Source: Solirubrobacterales bacterium (lineage in GTDB: Bacteria > Actinomycetota > Thermoleophilia > Solirubrobacterales > Thermoleophilaceae). From it: a stretch of DNA of 42,245 bases. The notes below the pieces were generated by a model. The model was not told where the DNA came from, made no database searches, and was given only the letters and a program-made list of their open reading frames with translations. The stretch covers positions 1-42,245 of the forward strand of contig JAAYBF010000069.1 of assembly GCA_012718975.1 (NCBI GenBank), read 5' to 3'. This document shows positions 17,259 through 25,575 of the stretch, piece by piece. The number at the start of each line of letters is the position of its first letter. Position 1 is the stretch's first letter. The position numbers and the translations under genes were made by a program.

Positions 17259-18278
17259 TCAGCCGGCGGCGGCGCGCTCGGCGGCGGCCTCGGCCTTCGC
17301 CGGGTCGGGCTCCCAGTGGGCCTCGGCGTCGATCGGCGCGTCGCGCAGGTAGGCCTCGGCGTCGAGCGCGGCGGCGCAGCCGGAGCCGGCGGCGGTGATC
17401 GCCTGGCGGTAGGTGTTGTCGATCAGGTCGCCGGCAGCGAACACGCCGGCGACGTTCGTCCGGCTCGAGCGGCCGTCGACCTGCACGTAGCCCTCGCCGT
17501 CGACCTCGACCTGATCGGCGACCAGCTCGGAGTTCGGCTTGTGGCCGATCGCGATGAACGCCCCGTCGATCTCGAGCGTCCGCTCGGCCCCGCCGTCGGC
17601 GCCGGCGAGCACCGCGCGGGCGAGCGAGCCGTCGTCGCCGGCCTCGAAGCGGTCGACCACGTACGGGGTGACCAGCTCGATGTTGTCGGTGTCGCGGGCG
17701 CGGTCGAGCATGATTGCCGAGGCGCGGAACTCGTCGCGGCGGTGGACGACCTTGACGTCGCCGGCGAACTTCGCGAGGAAGGTCGCCTCCTCCATCGCCG
17801 TGTCGCCACCCCCGACGATGATCGTCCGCTTGCCGCGGAAGAAGGCGGCGTCGCAGGTCGCGCAGTAGGACACCCCGCGCGCGGCGAGCTCCTGCTCGCC
17901 GGGCACGCCGAGCTTCTTCGGGTCGGCGCCCATCGCGAGCACGACCGAGCGCGTGCGGTACTCGGCGTCGCCGACGAAGACGCGCTGGATCCCGCCGTCG
18001 GAGAGCTCGATCCGGGTCGCGTCGTCGGTAACGAAGCGGGTGCCGAACCGCTCGGCCTGGTCGCGCAGCTGCTGCATCATCTCCGGCCCCATCACACCCT
18101 CGGGGTAGCCGGGGAAGTTCTCGACGTCGGTGGTCTGCTGCAGCAGCCCGCCCCACTGGAAGCCCTCGATCACCAGCGGCTCGAGGTCGGCGCGCGCGGT
18201 GTAGAGCGCGGCGGTGTAGCCGGCCGGCCCGCTGCCGACGATGATCACGTTCTCGATTCGGTCGCTGCTCGCGCTCAC
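17259..18278 (-). CDS. trxB: Thioredoxin reductase
   Basis: This 339-residue FAD/NADPH enzyme keeps thioredoxin reduced. The FAD motif IIVGSGPAGYTAALYTARA is near the N terminus, the redox-active disulfide is Cys139-Ala-Thr-Cys142, the NADPH motif IIVGGGDTAMEEA follows, and FAAGDLIDNTYRQAITAAGSG closes the FAD domain. A 25-residue Ala/Glu-rich tail is slightly longer than usual. The GTG start overlaps the stop of the upstream flippase gene by four bases (GTGA), so it is the last gene of the PAP2-flippase-trxB operon. An odd partner for membrane-lipid genes; co-transcription may be incidental. Confidence 0.95.
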   Translation of the reverse strand: MSASSDRIENVIIVGSGPAGYTAALYTARADLEPLVIEGFQWGGLLQQTTDVENFPGYPEGVMGPEMMQQLRDQAERFGTRFVTDDATRIELSDGGIQRVFVGDAEYRTRSVVLAMGADPKKLGVPGEQELAARGVSYCATCDAAFFRGKRTIIVGGGDTAMEEATFLAKFAGDVKVVHRRDEFRASAIMLDRARDTDNIELVTPYVVDRFEAGDDGSLARAVLAGADGGAERTLEIDGAFIAIGHKPNSELVADQVEVDGEGYVQVDGRSSRTNVAGVFAAGDLIDNTYRQAITAAGSGCAAALDAEAYLRDAPIDAEAHWEPDPAKAEAAAERAAAG

Positions 18279-19435
18279 TTAGCCTGGGCCTCCGCTCTTA
18301 CTTTACTTTCTGAAGTATAGCCCTCCCGCTCGGCCTCCCAGCCCGCGACGGTCCGCCGCAGCTGGAAGAAGGCGACGATCCCCGGCGGGATCGGCAGCCA
18401 GAAGGCGATCACGCGGTACATCAGCACGGCCGGGAAGACGATGCCGCCCGGGATGCCGAACAGCACGAACGCGCCGATCATGCCGGCGTCGACCGAGCCG
18501 ACGCCGCCGGCCGGCGACGGGATCAGGTTCGCCGCCATCCCGACGAAGAACCCCTGGACCAGCACCGCGAACGGCACGTGGCCGCCAAAGGCCTCGAAGC
18601 TCGCCCAGAGCACGCCGATGTTCGCCGCCCAGAAGCCGACCGCCCCGGCGAGCGCGAGCGCGCCGCGGCGCGGGTGGCGGATGTAGTCGACCGCGGTCCG
18701 GAGGCCCGTGGCGGCGGTCGCCGGGACCGGCGCCAGCTTCGCCGCCCAGCGCGACAGCCGCCCACGCCCGCGGATGCTCGACAGCCGCCGCTCGAGGTCG
18801 GCGGGGATCAGCGCGACCAGACCGGCGATCAGCATCGCCCCGCCCGCCAGAGCCGCCGGGACGATCGTCCCGGCGACCGGGGCGTCGCCGGGCAGGACGC
18901 CCGTGCGCAGCAGGATCCCGAACAGCACCAGCGCCGACCCGTAGACCGAGTAGAGCAGGACGAGGAAGGCGATCATCCGGCAGGCCGACCGCCGCCGCGG
19001 CATCCCCGCCTTGCGCAGCGCCCAGTAGGAGAGCACCACGCCGCCGGCGCCCGCGGCCGAGAAGATCCGCGTCGCGGCCAGGCCGGCCATCGTGATCTGG
19101 TAGCTGGCGCGCGCGTCGAGGCGGCGGCGGACGGCGGCCGAGGCGTTGCCGCCCAGCACGCCGCGGAACAGCGCCACGTAGGCGCCGAACGCCCCTATGT
19201 TGAAGGCGATCGCGATCGCGACCCAGTACCAGGTCGCGTCGCCGATCCGCGCCAGCTCGTCGTCGAGGCCGACCACGCGCGGGAACAGCACGTAGATCGC
19301 GACGATCAGGCCGAGCACCAGCAGCGCGCCGAGCGCCAGCCGGCGGCGGTCGGCGAGCATCGCGCCCATCCCCGAGACGCGCAGGTCCTCGTCGGCGTCC
19401 TCCTCGTAGACCTCCGGCTCGTCGGCGCTGGCCAT
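18275..19435 (-). CDS. Lysylphosphatidylglycerol synthase-type integral membrane protein (flippase-like, UPF0104)
   Basis: The 386-residue protein has an acidic cytoplasmic N terminus (about residues 1-30) and then about eight hydrophobic spans. It resembles the transmembrane flippase half of MprF (UPF0104 family) without the aminoacyl-transferase domain. The conserved region GMAANLIPSPAGGVGSVDAGMIGAFVLFG (in two stretches, about 270-305) is typical: the family has a PxPGGxGxxE/D-like loop. It may move a lipid or polyprenyl-linked molecule across the membrane. The ATG at 19435 shares one base with the PAP2 stop (TGATG), and the end overlaps trxB by four bases. Confidence 0.85.
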   Translation of the reverse strand: MASADEPEVYEEDADEDLRVSGMGAMLADRRRLALGALLVLGLIVAIYVLFPRVVGLDDELARIGDATWYWVAIAIAFNIGAFGAYVALFRGVLGGNASAAVRRRLDARASYQITMAGLAATRIFSAAGAGGVVLSYWALRKAGMPRRRSACRMIAFLVLLYSVYGSALVLFGILLRTGVLPGDAPVAGTIVPAALAGGAMLIAGLVALIPADLERRLSSIRGRGRLSRWAAKLAPVPATAATGLRTAVDYIRHPRRGALALAGAVGFWAANIGVLWASFEAFGGHVPFAVLVQGFFVGMAANLIPSPAGGVGSVDAGMIGAFVLFGIPGGIVFPAVLMYRVIAFWLPIPPGIVAFFQLRRTVAGWEAEREGYTSESKVRAEAQAK

Positions 19436-20349
19436 CAGGCCGCCCCGGGCTCCAGTCGCCGCACCGCCGCGGCGGCCGCCAGCAACGGCCGCGCCGCCAC
19501 CGGCGCGCCGCGCCAGATCGCCTCCGCGAGCGCGAAGCCCGCGATCAGGTCCACCACGTAGTGCTCGCCGAGATACACCAGGCCGAAGCCGAGCGAAAGC
19601 GCGTATGCCCACCCGACCGTGCCCGGCCCCCTGCCGACCCCGGACAGCACCCGAGCGGCCATGACCGATGTGCCGAAGTGCAGGGATGGCATGGCAGCGA
19701 AGGGATTGCCCTCCAGACCATCGTAGAGCGGTCGCCACAGTCGGCCCCAGACGCGCTCGCCGGCCTCGACCATGATCCGCCGCACCGGCGCCATCCGCCC
19801 GCGCTGCGCGGCGTACCACGGCGGGGCGGTCGGGACGAGCCAGTAGACGACCGCGCCGAGGTCGAAGGTCGCCGCCACCAGCACCGCCCCGCGCGTGAAG
19901 TGGTCGTGGTGACGCACCAGCAGGAAGGCGACCGTGCCGTGCGGGACCGCGAACCACGCCCAGTGGATCAGCGAGAAGGCGATGTCGTGGCGACGGATCT
20001 CGCCGGGCCGGCCGAGCGCACGCTGAAGGCGGGTGGTCGGCGTCTCGCCGCCGCCGATCAGGCGGTCGACGCGGATCGGGTAGTCGATCCGGGTGCGCGC
20101 CAGCAGCGCGTCGGGATCGTCGTCGGGCATGTCGTACTGGGCGTAGTAGGCCCACATCTGCAGCGCGTAGATGCCGGCGTCGCGCACGCGCGAGCGCGGC
20201 GTCGCGACCGCGAGGGCGACCGGGGCCTGGACGGTGAGGGCGGTCACGGCGCGAGGACTGAGGCGCAGCCGGTGACGCAGCAGCGGCGCGGCGATCCCGA
20301 CCGCGACGGCCCCCCAGGCGAGGGTTCGGAGGGCGCGCGAGCTTCGCAA
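19435..20349 (-). CDS. PAP2-superfamily membrane phosphatase/phosphotransferase
   Basis: This 304-residue multi-span protein belongs to the PAP2 superfamily, the branch resembling inositol phosphoceramide synthase (PAP2_3). Key motifs are VPTAPPWYAAQRG, the catalytic MPSLHFGTS (about 230) and GEHYVVDLIAGF (about 270), supplying the two active-site histidines. The classical KxxxxxxRP motif is not obvious, as is usual in this branch. It probably acts on a lipid phosphate or transfers a phospho-headgroup at the outer membrane face. The TTG start has a TATCCT box 10 bases upstream (20360-20365, minus). It heads an operon with the flippase and trxB. A lipid-remodelling pair is a reasonable inference. 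Confidence 0.82.
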   Translation of the reverse strand: MRSSRALRTLAWGAVAVGIAAPLLRHRLRLSPRAVTALTVQAPVALAVATPRSRVRDAGIYALQMWAYYAQYDMPDDDPDALLARTRIDYPIRVDRLIGGGETPTTRLQRALGRPGEIRRHDIAFSLIHWAWFAVPHGTVAFLLVRHHDHFTRGAVLVAATFDLGAVVYWLVPTAPPWYAAQRGRMAPVRRIMVEAGERVWGRLWRPLYDGLEGNPFAAMPSLHFGTSVMAARVLSGVGRGPGTVGWAYALSLGFGLVYLGEHYVVDLIAGFALAEAIWRGAPVAARPLLAAAAAVRRLEPGAA

Positions 20350-20359
20350 ACCGCGCGGG

Positions 20360-20365
20360 AGGATA
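20360..20365 (-). promoter_or_regulatory. Candidate -10 box for the PAP2-flippase-trxB operon
   Basis: TATCCT (minus strand) ends ten bases before the TTG at 20349, leaving a leader of only a few bases. It is identical to the box of the MBL gene at 21077-21082. Confidence 0.4.
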
Positions 20366-20419
20366 GACCCCGCGCCCGATGCCAGCGGGCCGCGGCACCG
20401 GCGCTGCCCGTGCGCCCCC

Positions 20420-21070
20420 TCAGCCGGCTCGCTCGAGCAGGCGCACCTCGACGGGCGCGCCGGCGGCGAAGCGCTCGGCGTCGGCGCGGCTGCCGAGGTG
20501 GGCGCCCCAGTGGCTGGGGACCGCCACGCGCGGCTGGATCCGCCGCGCCGCCTCGACCGCCTCGGCGGCCGTCATCACATAGCCGCCGCAGACCGGCAGC
20601 AGCGCCACGTCGACGCCGACGACGGCGTCCATCTCGGGGATCACGTCGGTGTCGCCGGCGTGGTAGAGCCGCTCGCCGCGGACGTTGAGGTCGAAGCCGA
20701 CCCCGCCGGCGGCGCGCGGGTGGAACGGGTTGCCGTCGCTGTCGCGCTTGGAGGTGTTGTAGGCGGCGACGGCGGTCACGTCGAGGCCGTGGACGCCCTC
20801 CAGCTCGAGCGTCTCGCCGGGCGCGATCGCCGCGACCCGCCCGCGCGCCCGCTCGACGACGGCCGGCGGGCCGATCAGCCAGGTGTCGCGGTCCGAGAGG
20901 GCCTCGACGTCGCGCGGCGAGAAGTGGTCGTAGTGGCCGTGGGTGACCAGCACGACGTCGGCGCGCGGTGAGCCGGAGGGCACGCGGTAGGGGTCGATGT
21001 AGACCGTCGCCCCGGCGGCGGCGACCATGAAGCCGGCGTGGCCGAGCCAGGTCACCGAGTCGATCAGCAT
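20420..21070 (-). CDS. MBL-fold metal-dependent hydrolase (UPF0173-like)
   Basis: The 216-residue protein is a small metallo-beta-lactamase-fold hydrolase of the UPF0173/YtkL type. The metal motif HGHYDH (about residues 44-49), TWLGHAGF at the N terminus, YHAGDTD, and VPSHWG near the C terminus provide the two-metal site. Family members act on small phosphoesters, lactones or similar, but no substrate is known for this group. The ATG at 21070 has TATCCT ending six bases upstream on the minus strand and no Shine-Dalgarno. It diverges from the enoyl-CoA hydratase gene. Confidence 0.88.
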   Translation of the reverse strand: MLIDSVTWLGHAGFMVAAAGATVYIDPYRVPSGSPRADVVLVTHGHYDHFSPRDVEALSDRDTWLIGPPAVVERARGRVAAIAPGETLELEGVHGLDVTAVAAYNTSKRDSDGNPFHPRAAGGVGFDLNVRGERLYHAGDTDVIPEMDAVVGVDVALLPVCGGYVMTAAEAVEAARRIQPRVAVPSHWGAHLGSRADAERFAAGAPVEVRLLERAG

Positions 21071-21076
21071 GCGGCC

Positions 21077-21082
21077 AGGATA
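21077..21082 (-). promoter_or_regulatory. Candidate -10 box for the MBL-fold hydrolase
   Basis: TATCCT (minus strand) ends exactly six bases before the ATG at 21070, again leaving no space for a ribosome binding site. Confidence 0.45.
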
Positions 21083-21149
21083 GGTTGCCGGTGGTGTCGA
21101 CCCCGGCGGGCCACGCGGCCCGCGCGACGAGAGCGAGACAGGAGAGCGC

Positions 21150-21944
21150 GTGAGCTACGAGACGGTCAAGTGGGAGCGGGACGGCGGCGTCGGGCGGATC
21201 GTGCTCGACCGCCCCGAGACGCTCAACGCCTGGAACACCCAGTTCGGCGAGGACCTGCGCGCCGCCGTGGCCGACGCGGCCGCCGACGACGCGGTCCGGG
21301 CGGTCCTGCTGACCGGCAACGGGCGCGCCTTCTCCTCCGGCGCCGACATCAAGGCAGGCTTCGACGAGTCCGCCGACGACGGCCTGCCGGACATCCGCGG
21401 GCGCCTGCACGGGCTCTTCCACCCCAGCCTCGTCGGCGTCCGAACGATGGAGAAGCCGGTCGTCGTCGCGGTCAACGGCCCCGCCGCCGGGATCGGCGCC
21501 TCGCTCGCGCTCGCGGGCGACCTCGTCCTCGCCGCCGAGTCGGCCTTCTTCCAGCTCGCGTTCGTGAACATCGGCCTGATGCCCGACGGCGGCTCGACGC
21601 TGTTCGTGCCGGCCCGGATCGGCAAGGCGCGCGCGTTCGAGATGGCGCTGCTCGGCGAGCGCGTGCCGTCGGACCGGGCGCTCGAGTGGGGCCTGGTAAA
21701 CGCGGTCCATCCCGACGCCGAGCTGGCGGCCGCGGCCGAGGATCTGGTCGCCCGGCTCGCCGCCGGGCCGACGCGCGCCTACGCGGCCGCCAAGCGCGCC
21801 CTGAACGCGTCGATCTACCCGAATCTCGCTCCACAGCTGGATCTCGAGGCCGATCTCCAGCACCAACTGGCCCGGACGAAGGACTTCGTCGAGGGCGGTG
21901 TCGCGTTCATCGAGAAGCGTCAGCCCCGCTTCCAGGGCGCCTGA
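21150..21944 (+). CDS. Enoyl-CoA hydratase/isomerase family protein (PaaG-like)
   Basis: The 264-residue crotonase-fold enzyme has the CoA-binding segment GRAFSSGADIKAG and the oxyanion-hole region NGPAAGIGASLALAGDLVLA. At the position where classical hydratases carry the second catalytic Glu it reads NIGLMPDGGST, with an aspartate further on. That pattern resembles PaaG-type isomerases more than FadB-type hydratases. It probably acts in aromatic or fatty acyl-CoA breakdown. The GTG at 21150 has a good Shine-Dalgarno (ACAGGAGAG, 21138-21146). ctaC begins four bases after its stop, but the two pathways are unrelated. Confidence 0.9.
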   Translation: MSYETVKWERDGGVGRIVLDRPETLNAWNTQFGEDLRAAVADAAADDAVRAVLLTGNGRAFSSGADIKAGFDESADDGLPDIRGRLHGLFHPSLVGVRTMEKPVVVAVNGPAAGIGASLALAGDLVLAAESAFFQLAFVNIGLMPDGGSTLFVPARIGKARAFEMALLGERVPSDRALEWGLVNAVHPDAELAAAAEDLVARLAAGPTRAYAAAKRALNASIYPNLAPQLDLEADLQHQLARTKDFVEGGVAFIEKRQPRFQGA

Positions 21945-21947
21945 GGT

Positions 21948-21953
21948 TATGAT
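21948..21953 (+). promoter_or_regulatory. Candidate -10 box at the start of ctaC
   Basis: TATGAT matches the bacterial -10 consensus at five of six positions and overlaps the annotated ATG (21949). If it is the promoter, transcription would begin near 21960 and translation would start at the in-frame TTG at 21964. No -35 is obvious. Confidence 0.35.
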
Positions 21954-22842
21954 TCCGCGCGCTTTGAACCCCGGACGTCCTCCCCACCGCACGCGGCTCC
22001 TGTCGCTCGCCATCGTGGCGGGCCTGCTGGCCGCCCTGGCCCTGGCCCCGACCGCGTTCGCAGATTTCCTCACGCCGGAGTCGGGCGGATCGCCCAACGC
22101 GGACAAGATCGACTCGCTCTACAAGATCACGCTCGCCGTCGGCATCGTGATCTTCCTGCTCGTCGAGGGCGTGCTGATCTGGACGCTGGTCAAGTACCGC
22201 GCCCGCCGTGGCGGCCCGAAGGAGGGCGCGCAGATCCACGGCAACACCCAGCTCGAGGTCGGCTGGACGGTCGGTGCCGCGGTCATCGTCGTCGTGCTCG
22301 CAGTCGTCACCTTCATCTACCTGCCCGACATCGAGAACCCGCCCGCGTCCGGCCCCAACGGCCTCGCGGCCGGCGTCGAGGTCGCCTCGATCGACCAGCC
22401 CGCGCCGCCCCCCGGCCCGAGCGAGGCGCTGACGATCGACGTCAACGGCCAGCAGTACCTCTGGCGCTACGACTACCCCGGCGGCGCCTTCAGCTACTAC
22501 GAGATGGTCGTCCCGACCGACACCACCGTGGTGCTGAACCTGACCGCGTCCGACGTCATCCACTCCTGGTGGATCCCGAAGCTCGGCGGCAAGATGGACG
22601 CCGTCCCGGGCTTCGTGAACAAGACCTGGTTCAAGATCTCCAAGCCGGGCGTCTACATCGGCCAGTGCGCCGAGCTCTGCGGCTCCGGCCACGCCGACAT
22701 GCGCGCCCGCGTCCGCGCGGTCAGCCCCGATGAGTACCTCGCCTTCCTCGAGCGGCAGAAGGCCGACTTCGAGGCCGCGCGGGAGGCGCTCGCCGAGCAG
22801 CGCGAGCTGCGCGAGGCCGCCGGCGAGACCGAGCTCCAGTAG
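21949..22842 (+). CDS. ctaC: Cytochrome c oxidase subunit II (aa3-type set)
   Basis: This 297-residue subunit takes electrons from cytochrome c through the binuclear CuA centre. It has a signal peptide (to about residue 40, ending TAFA), two transmembrane helices (about 55-80 and 100-125) and an extracellular cupredoxin domain. CuA ligands are visible: His in VIHSWW, then C240-A-E-L-C-G-S-G-H-A-D-M251. GQQYLWRYDY is the usual aromatic patch. Unlike the copy at 40779 it has no cytochrome c domain. Residues 270-297 form a charged helical tail. The start is uncertain: ATG 21949, or TTG 21964 if the box at 21948-21953 is the promoter. Confidence 0.93.
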   Translation: MIPRALNPGRPPHRTRLLSLAIVAGLLAALALAPTAFADFLTPESGGSPNADKIDSLYKITLAVGIVIFLLVEGVLIWTLVKYRARRGGPKEGAQIHGNTQLEVGWTVGAAVIVVVLAVVTFIYLPDIENPPASGPNGLAAGVEVASIDQPAPPPGPSEALTIDVNGQQYLWRYDYPGGAFSYYEMVVPTDTTVVLNLTASDVIHSWWIPKLGGKMDAVPGFVNKTWFKISKPGVYIGQCAELCGSGHADMRARVRAVSPDEYLAFLERQKADFEAAREALAEQRELREAAGETELQ

Positions 22843-22857
22843 GAAGGACAGACGACC

Positions 22858-24573
22858 TTGGCGACCACCTCACAGCCGGCAGCCGCGACCGCGGGAAGCG
22901 AGGGCCTCAAGCCCGAGATCGTGATGCACGGCCTGCCGCCCGAGCCGAAGGGCTGGCTGTCCTGGCTGACGACGACCGATCACAAGAAGATCGGGATCAT
23001 GTACTTCGTCGCCACCTTCATCTTCTTCATCATCGGTGGCGTCGAGGCCCTGCTGATGCGGCTCCAGCTCGCTCAGCCGGACAGCACCCTGATCGACCCG
23101 GAGACCTACAACGGCCTGGTGTCGATGCACGGCACGACGATGATCTTCCTCTTCATCGTCCCCGTCATGGCGGCGTTCGGCAACTACTTCGTGCCGCTGA
23201 TGATCGGCGCGCGCGACATGGCGTTCCCGCGCCTGAACGCGCTGTCGTTCTGGCTGCTGGCCTTCGGCGGCGTCGCCTTCTACGCCAGCCTCTTCTTCGA
23301 GCCGCCGCAGGCCGGCTGGACCTCCTACGCCCCGCTCTCCGACGACGCCTACATGCCCGGCGGCGGGATCGACGCCTGGATCTTCCTGATCCACCTCACC
23401 GGCCTCTCCTCCCTGGTCGGCGCGATCAACTTCGTCGCGACGATCCACAACATGCGCGCGCCCGGCATGAGCTGGGGCCGGATGCCGCTGTTCGTCTGGT
23501 CGATCCTGATCTACAGCTACCTGCTGATCGCCGCCCTGCCCGCGATCGCGGCCGCGGTCACGATGCTGCTGACCGACCGCCACTTCGGCACCGCCTTCTT
23601 CGACCCGACCGCCGGCGGCGACCCGATGCTGTGGCAGCACCTGTTCTGGTTCTTCGGCCACCCCGAGGTCTACATCATGATCCTGCCCGCGTTCGGGATC
23701 ATCTCGGAGATCCTGCCGGTCTTCGCCCGCAAGCCGATCTTCGGCTACAAGGCGATCGCCGCGGCGACCGCGGCGATCGCGTTCCTGGGCCTGCTCGTCT
23801 GGGCCCACCACATGTTCACGACGCCCACCTCGACGGTCGTCCTGATCTTCTTCATGCTCTCGTCGTTCGCGATCGCGGTCCCGACGGGCATCAAGATCTT
23901 CAACTGGCTGGCAACGCTGTGGAAGGGGTCGATCGTCTTCAAGACGCCGCTCTACTTCGCGGCCGCGCTCCCCGCTCTGTTCGTGATCGGCGGCATCTCG
24001 GGCGTGATGCTCGCGATCTTCCCCGTCGACTGGCAGCTGCACGACAGCTACTTCGTCGTCGCCCACCTGCACTACGTGCTGTTCGGCGGTTCGGTGTTCG
24101 GGATCTTCGCCGGCGTCTACTACTGGTACCCGAAGATGACCGGCCGGCTGATGAGCGAGGGACTCGGCAAGCTGTCGTTCTGGACGATGTTCATCGGCTT
24201 CAACATGACCTTCCTGGTCCAGCACTCCGCCGGGCTGTCGGGCATGCCGCGCCGGATCTACGACTACTCCGGCGACCTCGGCGTCAACGACTACAACCTG
24301 ATCTCGACGATCGGCTCGTTCCTGCTCGGCATCGGCGTCCTGATCACCGTGATCAACGCGCTGCGCTCCTACCGCAAGGGCAAGGTGGCCGGCAACGATC
24401 CGTGGCACGGCAACACGCTCGAGTGGTTCGTCCAGTCTCCGCCGCCGGTGAACAACTTCGACGAGATCCCGCGCGTGCGGTCGGTCGAGCCGATGAAGGA
24501 CATCCGCCGCGAGGTCGCGCGCTCCGGCGAGCAGGCGGGCACCGTCGCCCAGCCGGTCGTCACCGGCACCTGA
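22858..24573 (+). CDS. ctaD: Cytochrome c oxidase subunit I (aa3-type set)
   Basis: The 571-residue catalytic subunit reduces O2 and pumps protons. It has about 12 membrane helices beginning at TDHKKIGIMYF (residue 40). Metal ligands are clear: the haem a His in MHGTTMIFLF, CuB His and cross-linked Tyr in WFFGHPEVYIMILP, the CuB His pair in WAHHMFTT, and haem a3/a His in VVAHLHYVLFGG. The GHPEVY glutamate and the K-channel Lys in PTGIKIF mark an A1-type, proton-pumping enzyme. The TTG start has GGAAGGA upstream (22842-22848). It lies 15 bases after ctaC. No subunit III gene (ctaE) follows in this cluster. Confidence 0.95.
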   Translation: MATTSQPAAATAGSEGLKPEIVMHGLPPEPKGWLSWLTTTDHKKIGIMYFVATFIFFIIGGVEALLMRLQLAQPDSTLIDPETYNGLVSMHGTTMIFLFIVPVMAAFGNYFVPLMIGARDMAFPRLNALSFWLLAFGGVAFYASLFFEPPQAGWTSYAPLSDDAYMPGGGIDAWIFLIHLTGLSSLVGAINFVATIHNMRAPGMSWGRMPLFVWSILIYSYLLIAALPAIAAAVTMLLTDRHFGTAFFDPTAGGDPMLWQHLFWFFGHPEVYIMILPAFGIISEILPVFARKPIFGYKAIAAATAAIAFLGLLVWAHHMFTTPTSTVVLIFFMLSSFAIAVPTGIKIFNWLATLWKGSIVFKTPLYFAAALPALFVIGGISGVMLAIFPVDWQLHDSYFVVAHLHYVLFGGSVFGIFAGVYYWYPKMTGRLMSEGLGKLSFWTMFIGFNMTFLVQHSAGLSGMPRRIYDYSGDLGVNDYNLISTIGSFLLGIGVLITVINALRSYRKGKVAGNDPWHGNTLEWFVQSPPPVNNFDEIPRVRSVEPMKDIRREVARSGEQAGTVAQPVVTGT

Positions 24574-24591
24574 TCCCCGCAGCATCGGGGA
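24574..24591 (+). terminator. Hairpin immediately after ctaD
   Basis: TCCCCG (24574-24579) and CGGGGA (24586-24591) form a perfect 6-bp stem with loop CAGCAT, starting directly after the ctaD stop. There is no T-run. It may be a weak or attenuating terminator. Confidence 0.45.
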
Positions 24592-24616
24592 GCCGGAGGC
24601 CTTAGAGTCCAGACGT

Positions 24617-24637
24617 CGGCGCGGCATCGCCGCGCCG
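24617..24637 (+). repeat. 9-bp perfect hairpin in the ctaB leader
   Basis: CGGCGCGGC and GCCGCGCCG flank the loop ATC, 15 bases before the ctaB ATG. A TAGAGT box lies upstream at 24603-24608. If ctaB is transcribed from there, this hairpin would sit in its 5' leader and hinder ribosome access. Confidence 0.4.
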
Positions 24638-24652
24638 TCCCCCGCCCCAGCG

Positions 24653-25564
24653 ATGTCCGACGCCAGCAGCCAGACAGCCGCAGTAGTCGCGCCCCGCGCC
24701 GCCGGCCGGGTGCGCCAGGTCGTCGCCGACTACGTCGAGATGACCAAGCCGAAGGTCCAGTCGCTGCTGATCTTCACCACGGTCACGACGATGTACGTCG
24801 CCGGCGACCCGTCGCTCGGGCTGGTGCTGCTGACCTGCCTCGGCGGCTACCTCTCGGCGGGCGGGGCCGGGGTGATCAACCACTGGTACGACCGCGACAT
24901 CGACGCCGCGATGGAGCGCACCGCCGACCGGCCGGTCGCGTCGGGGCGCGTCTCCCCGCGGGCCGCGCTGATCTACGGGATCGCGCTCGCCGCGCTCGCA
25001 TTCGTCGTGCTGGCGGTCGGGGTCAACATGCTCGCGGCCGTGCTGTCGCTGTCGGGCTTCCTCGGCTACGTCTTCGTCTACACCGTCTGGCTGAAGCGCT
25101 CGACGCCGCAGAACATCGTGATCGGCGGCGCCGCCGGCGCGGTCCCGCCGCTGGTCGGCTGGGCGGCGACGACCGGCAGCCTGAGCTGGACAGCGCTGTA
25201 CCTCTTCGCGATCGTCTTCTACTGGACCCCGCCCCACTTCTGGGCGCTGTCGCTGCTGATGAAGGACGAGTACGCCAAGGTCGGCGTGCCGATGATGCCG
25301 GTCGTCCGCGGCGAGCGCGAGACGCGCAAGCAGATCCTGCTCTACTCGCTGCTGCTCTACGCGATCACCCAGCTGCCGTTCTGCGCCGGCGGCTTCGGCG
25401 TCCCCTACCTCGTCGCGTCGGTCGTGCTGGGCGGCGTCTTCATCTACTTCGCCTACCGGCTCTACCGCGACCCGAGCCGGCCCGCCGCGCTGCGGCTCTA
25501 CCTCTACTCGCTGCTCTACCTCGCGCTGCTGTTCGGCGCGATGGTCGTCGACGCCCAGCTCTGA
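24653..25564 (+). CDS. ctaB: Protohaem IX farnesyltransferase (haem O synthase)
   Basis: This 303-residue integral membrane prenyltransferase adds a farnesyl group to haem B, making haem O for conversion to haem A of the oxidases. The UbiA-family aspartate motifs are present: NHWYDRDIDAAMERT (about residues 78-92) and, on the second loop, DEYAKVGVPMMPVVRG (about 204-219). About eight membrane helices are expected. WTPPHFWALSL is a strongly conserved CtaB segment. It follows ctaD by 79 bases that hold two hairpins. ctaA (haem A synthase) is not in the window. Confidence 0.95.
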   Translation: MSDASSQTAAVVAPRAAGRVRQVVADYVEMTKPKVQSLLIFTTVTTMYVAGDPSLGLVLLTCLGGYLSAGGAGVINHWYDRDIDAAMERTADRPVASGRVSPRAALIYGIALAALAFVVLAVGVNMLAAVLSLSGFLGYVFVYTVWLKRSTPQNIVIGGAAGAVPPLVGWAATTGSLSWTALYLFAIVFYWTPPHFWALSLLMKDEYAKVGVPMMPVVRGERETRKQILLYSLLLYAITQLPFCAGGFGVPYLVASVVLGGVFIYFAYRLYRDPSRPAALRLYLYSLLYLALLFGAMVVDAQL

Positions 25565-25575
25565 GCGCAGCGGAC

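Noticed and set aside
22870-24627. 585-codon minus-strand frame opposite ctaD
   Set aside because: It is antisense to an unmistakable oxidase gene, and its Asp/Arg/His-rich translation is typical of complementary-strand artefacts.
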